The translations under genes and the position numbers were made by a program. Positions 5,424 to 7,412 of a stretch of 7,412 nt of DNA are shown piece by piece; the first letter of the stretch is position 1, and each line of letters begins with the position of its first letter. This stretch comes from JAFCBV01 sp965370715 (GTDB lineage: Archaea > EX4484-52 > B79-G9), in assembly GCA_965370715.1 (NCBI GenBank), contig CBDUVQ010000044.1:1-7412 (forward strand). The letters are read 5' to 3'. The notes beneath the pieces were generated by a model. That model did no database searches. It saw only the letters and a program-made list of their open reading frames with translations, and was not told the origin of the DNA.

Positions 5424-5840
5424 CTACTCCTGAACCTGACTACTGGCTTTCTGAAGTTCTCTTGATATTTTTTGCGCGTCCTTGTCAACCAGCATAATTC
5501 TCTGGTCAATGTTTGCGAGTGCCTTGTCAATGTTTGTTACTTGCTCACTTAAGAATGTCTTTGCATCAGGTATGTCTTTTTGCACGGCAACCTCTGCGCC
5601 TACAGAAACTACAGCGCTCTTTGTGTCAGAAACAACACCCTTAAGAAAGACTCCTGAACCAAGAGGAATCATGGCCTCTACGTCTTTTTCAGATTTAGAA
5701 AGTTCTGTGAGTGCGTTCTTTGCGCCTTCTATCTCAAGGCGCTTCATTGCAAAGCGGTTCTTTTCCTCATTTAGCGCCTGAAGCTCGCGCGAGTACTGCT
5801 CGAATTCGTACATTAGTTTTCGTTGTGCGTCTGTATCCAT
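5424..5840 (-). CDS. pfdA: Prefoldin alpha subunit
   Basis: This is the alpha subunit of the hexameric prefoldin (two alpha, four beta) that captures unfolded proteins and hands them to the group II chaperonin. At 138 residues it has the family architecture. An N-terminal coiled coil covers about 3-50, with many Glu, Lys and Leu. The two beta hairpins unique to alpha subunits cover about 55-90, including PLGSGVFLKGVV and VSVGAEVAVQKDI. A C-terminal coiled coil covers about 92-135. The frame is open 15 codons further upstream to an ATG at 5885, but that extension is not prefoldin-like and would cross the promoter. The ATG at 5840 has a box A 26 nt upstream. In many archaea pfdA is followed by ftsY; here hicBA intervenes. 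Confidence 0.94.
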   Translation of the reverse strand: MDTDAQRKLMYEFEQYSRELQALNEEKNRFAMKRLEIEGAKNALTELSKSEKDVEAMIPLGSGVFLKGVVSDTKSAVVSVGAEVAVQKDIPDAKTFLSEQVTNIDKALANIDQRIMLVDKDAQKISRELQKASSQVQE

Positions 5841-5862
5841 AAGATTACTTCGGATTATGTTA

Positions 5863-5870
5863 TATTTATA
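5863..5870 (-). promoter_or_regulatory. Box A for pfdA
   Basis: TATAAATA on the minus strand is centred about 26 nt before the ATG at 5840, predicting a leaderless transcript. This position argues against the longer in-frame start at 5885. Confidence 0.7.
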
Positions 5871-5882
5871 GCCCCTCAACGA

Positions 5883-5899
5883 CAACGGAAGCCCCGTTG
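5883..5899. other. Stem-loop between the 40-codon ORF and pfdA
   Basis: CAACGG and CCGTTG form a 6-bp stem around a 5-nt loop. It lies after the stop of the small ORF and just before the pfdA box A. No T-run follows, so it is not a clear terminator; it could be an mRNA end structure or chance. Confidence 0.3.
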
Positions 5900-5926
5900 C
5901 ACGAACGGCTATATTCGCGGTATCGA

Positions 5927-6049
5927 TTAAAGAGCTGCTATTGCAGCCAGCAATTTCTTATGCCCTTTAACCAGTTCGTTAAAGTGTCCCAATTCCCCTG
6001 CCACCACTTCATATTTCACCTTATCGTTTGAATTGTCGTATTTCACCAT
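5927..6049 (-). CDS. 40-residue protein overlapping the doc 3' end, candidate antitoxin
   Basis: I do not recognise a named family. The ORF starts with ATG inside the last ten codons of doc, in a different frame, overlaps it by 29 bases and ends in TAA. A GGGGTGG ribosome binding site within doc lies 7 nt before the ATG, good evidence for real initiation. The protein has 40 residues: a charged N-terminal part with a repeated VKY word (2-4 and 11-13), then a predicted amphipathic helix from about 16 to 40 containing GELGHFNELVKGHKKLL and an alanine-leucine end. Tight coupling to a toxin gene and small size suggest an antitoxin, although downstream placement is the reverse of phd-doc. No Fic inhibitory motif ([S/T]xxxE[G/N]) is present. 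A chance ORF is the main alternative. Confidence 0.6.
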   Translation of the reverse strand: MVKYDNSNDKVKYEVVAGELGHFNELVKGHKKLLAAIAAL

Positions 6050-6419
6050 TCTTTATCCACCCCTTTATTTCCGCATCGGTATAATAAGTTTCTCTTATGC
6101 CCAACATAACCCTTGCCTGTTCTGGATTATCATGTATTGCGAAGTTTCCTCCATTGCTTAGTAAAAAATCCTTGGCAACAATAAATGCTGTTCTTCTGTT
6201 TCCGATTGCAAATGGATGTCCTTGTATTAGGCGTTTTAGCAGAAATACTGCCTTATCGTAAATATCTCCTTCATGGGTTTTGCACTCCTCGGTTGCATCG
6301 GCTAATTTTTTATAACTTAAAACTTCTGACTTATCCGCTTTTTTCGCCTTGACTAGACTAAGAGCCAAAAGGTTATATTCCATTATCCGCTCAGGTGTTG
6401 GGTATGCTATGAGTTTCAT
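6021..6419 (-). CDS. Fic/Doc family protein (death-on-curing type toxin)
   Basis: Doc proteins transfer a phosphate (classical Fic proteins transfer AMP) from a nucleotide to a target such as the translation factor EF-Tu, stopping growth. The protein has 132 residues and the all-helical Fic layout. The motif HPFAIGNRRTAF spans 68-79: catalytic His68, Phe70, Asn74 and Arg76 are present. Thr-Ala follows and the second Arg of classic Fic is missing, as in Doc. The acidic residue normally at the fifth motif position, which binds magnesium, is Ile72. Activity may therefore be altered or lost. The DFLLSNGG helix after the motif is typical. A TTAAAT box A is centred 26 nt before the ATG, fitting a leaderless message. 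A small ORF overlaps the 3' end; no antitoxin gene lies upstream. Confidence 0.88.
   Translation of the reverse strand: MKLIAYPTPERIMEYNLLALSLVKAKKADKSEVLSYKKLADATEECKTHEGDIYDKAVFLLKRLIQGHPFAIGNRRTAFIVAKDFLLSNGGNFAIHDNPEQARVMLGIRETYYTDAEIKGWIKNGEIRQFKR
6057..6063 (-). promoter_or_regulatory. Ribosome binding site of the 40-codon ORF
   Basis: GGGGTGG on the minus strand, inside the doc coding region, lies 7 nt before the overlapping ATG. It complements the archaeal 16S 3' end well, and is the main reason to treat the small ORF as a gene. Confidence 0.55.
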
Positions 6420-6442
6420 TCCTTTTATTTATTCACAGCATA

Positions 6443-6448
6443 ATTTAA
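6443..6448 (-). promoter_or_regulatory. Box A for the doc-like gene
   Basis: TTAAAT on the minus strand (in CCTTAAATTATG) is centred about 26 nt before the ATG at 6419, predicting a leaderless transcript. An AAGGA just before the ATG is a poor, too-close ribosome binding site. Confidence 0.6.
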
Positions 6449-6588
6449 GGTTATTGTAGACACAATTTGGCGGCGGCGCTTCCCATTTATGGATTGGAGC
6501 ACGCTATTCATTCGGCTTCACTCCCTCTCGTTTTGAGGATGTTCGCTTCGAGAAACCGCGTGAAATTCCAGAAACTTAATAAGAACCG
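6449..6588. other. Non-coding stretch between trmI and doc
   Basis: No convincing gene lies here. The left half contains CGGCGGCGC and is G+C-richer than the nearby genes. An inverted repeat TCTCG (6526-6530) and CGAGA (6549-6553) flanks an 18-nt loop. A 28-codon minus-strand ORF ending just before doc exists but has no ribosome binding site or promoter at the right distance. The stretch may be the remnant of an inserted or repeated element. Confidence 0.4.
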
Positions 6589-7335
6589 TTAACCCTTTCT
6601 TCCCACACTCACAAAACCCGTATGCATCACACCGCTTCTTTTTGGCAGAGTGTGCCTTCGCACGTCCCACTCGCGCTGGATTGTTTCAATGGTATGTATG
6701 CCAATAAATCCGAGAGATTCCATTTCCTGCACACATGCCTTTGTCTGCTCGATAAAGGGCGCGTACACAACCAGATATCCGCCTATCTTAAGGGCTTTGT
6801 GCGCAACAGGCACTGCATTTTCAGAATCCTCCATGTCAAGTATGGCGAGGTCTGCATCTTTTTCATTGATCCCTTCGAGAATGTCATGGTTTTTCGGGAA
6901 TACATTTTTTAGTTCGAGAGCATCAAAATTCTTTTTAGAGTTCAGAAAAAAGTCCTTTCTGCGTTCAAATGTATGGATTTTTGCATTAGGGTATGTTGTT
7001 GCAAAAAGCATTGTCAAAAATCCTGAGCCTGTGCCGGCCTCTATTATTTTGGCGTCTTTAGGGGGCATTGTAAGTGAAAGTATAGTTGCAAAGTCTTTTG
7101 GTGTAATCACCTGCGGTCCGCGCTTTGCACCAAAGCGCAAGAAATCAAGAATCCCGGGCTTTAGAATATGAAACTCTTCGCCCTTGTGGGTTTTTATGGT
7201 GTCGCCGAACTCCTTGTTCAGAAGCTCTCTCATATCAATCTGCCCGAACTGGTTGCTGAGGGTTCTTTCCTCAATTTTTACAAGAAAGCTCATTTTTCCG
7301 TAGAGCAGGACAAGCTCTCCCAATTTCAGTTTCAT
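6589..7335 (-). CDS. trmI: tRNA (adenine-N1)-methyltransferase TrmI
   Basis: Archaeal TrmI is a tetrameric S-adenosylmethionine enzyme that makes m1A at position 58 (and in some archaea 57) of the tRNA T loop. From the chosen ATG the protein has 248 residues, the family size. A small N-terminal beta domain (1-50) is followed by QVITPKDFATIL (75-86), the SAM site EAGTGSGFLT (99-108), the acidic strand end HTFERR (121-126), the active-site region AILDMED (164-170), YAPFIEQ (191-197) and the C-terminal HTGF (238-241). The segment normally reading LD-L-P-x-P-W is LDMEDSENAV, without Pro and Trp. An ATG six codons upstream (7353) is in frame, but the box A at 7357-7363 and family N-termini favour 7335. 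Together with pus10 it would modify T loops such as that of tRNA-Gly. Confidence 0.93.
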   Translation of the reverse strand: MKLKLGELVLLYGKMSFLVKIEERTLSNQFGQIDMRELLNKEFGDTIKTHKGEEFHILKPGILDFLRFGAKRGPQVITPKDFATILSLTMPPKDAKIIEAGTGSGFLTMLFATTYPNAKIHTFERRKDFFLNSKKNFDALELKNVFPKNHDILEGINEKDADLAILDMEDSENAVPVAHKALKIGGYLVVYAPFIEQTKACVQEMESLGFIGIHTIETIQREWDVRRHTLPKRSGVMHTGFVSVGRKG

Positions 7336-7356
7336 ACGCGTATATTGGGGCATAAG

Positions 7357-7363
7357 TTTTTAA
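7357..7363 (-). promoter_or_regulatory. Box A for trmI
   Basis: TTAAAAA on the minus strand is centred 25 nt before the ATG at 7335, and too close to the ATG at 7353 to serve it. It supports the shorter start and a leaderless message. Confidence 0.5.
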
Positions 7364-7379
7364 TTATCATTCATATACC

Positions 7380-7395
7380 CCGCAGCTTGCTGCGG
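7380..7395. repeat. GC-rich palindrome at the right edge
   Basis: CCGCAGC-TT-GCTGCGG is a perfect 7-bp inverted repeat, a strong hairpin in an otherwise A+T-rich promoter region upstream of trmI. Outer ACC and GGT bases can extend the stem past a 3-nt bulge. It could be the end structure of a neighbouring transcript or one copy of a dispersed palindrome. No second copy exists in this window. Confidence 0.55.
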
Positions 7396-7412
7396 TTGGG
7401 TAAAAGCCATAT

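Noticed and set aside
5841..5885. 15-codon extension of prefoldin alpha
   Set aside because: It crosses the TATAAATA box placed correctly for the ATG at 5840, and the extra residues do not resemble prefoldin.
6453..6515. 28-codon minus-strand ORF just before doc as an upstream antitoxin
   Set aside because: It has no ribosome binding site, no box A at the right distance, a very basic composition from the CGC repeat, and would place the doc promoter inside its coding end.
1..7412. CRISPR array, insertion sequence or replication origin
   Set aside because: No regularly spaced repeats, transposase motifs, terminal inverted repeats or origin-like repeat clusters were seen.

Overview
The window is archaeal. 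Gene content shows this (tRNA pseudouridine synthase Pus10, an archaeal-type TrmI, prefoldin alpha, archaeal-type FtsY, and an inositol-1-phosphate synthase next to a CDP-alcohol phosphotransferase). So does signal architecture: TATA-like box A elements about 25 nt before start codons, GGTG-type ribosome binding sites, and a tRNA gene with an intron. The exact lineage cannot be read from the sequence. Every gene recognised is on the minus strand, so transcription runs from high to low coordinates.

In transcription order, right to left: a short palindrome (7380-7395); trmI (tRNA m1A methyltransferase); a 140-bp non-coding stretch; a Fic/Doc-family toxin gene whose 3' end is overlapped by a 40-codon ORF with its own ribosome binding site (a candidate antitoxin, not a recognised family); pfdA (prefoldin alpha); hicB-hicA (type II toxin-antitoxin); ftsY (SRP receptor); ino1 (inositol-1-phosphate synthase); a probable archaetidylinositol-phosphate synthase; pus10; a SemiSWEET sugar transporter; tRNA-Gly(GCC) with a 35-nt T-loop intron; and an unexplained GC-rich block at the left edge.

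Three themes connect the genes. (1) Information processing and secretion: trmI, pus10, tRNA-Gly, pfdA and ftsY. In many archaea pfdA and ftsY are neighbours; here hicBA sits between them, and ftsY starts 12 nt after hicA, probably on the hicBA transcript. (2) Inositol phospholipids: ino1 makes inositol-1-phosphate and the adjacent membrane enzyme would attach it to CDP-archaeol. (3) Toxin-antitoxin: pfdA is flanked by two such loci within about 1.5 kb.

Starts were set by combining box A position, ribosome binding sites and family alignment. Six genes (trmI, doc, pfdA, hicB, pus10, SemiSWEET) fit leaderless transcription, with a box A centred 24-27 nt before the chosen ATG. Four ORFs (the 40-codon ORF, ftsY, ino1, the phosphotransferase) have a GGTG-type ribosome binding site instead.

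The most novel items are the 40-codon ORF paired with a Doc-like protein that lacks the usual acidic residue of its Fic motif, the T-loop tRNA intron with two mutually exclusive hairpins, and the insertion of hicBA ahead of ftsY.
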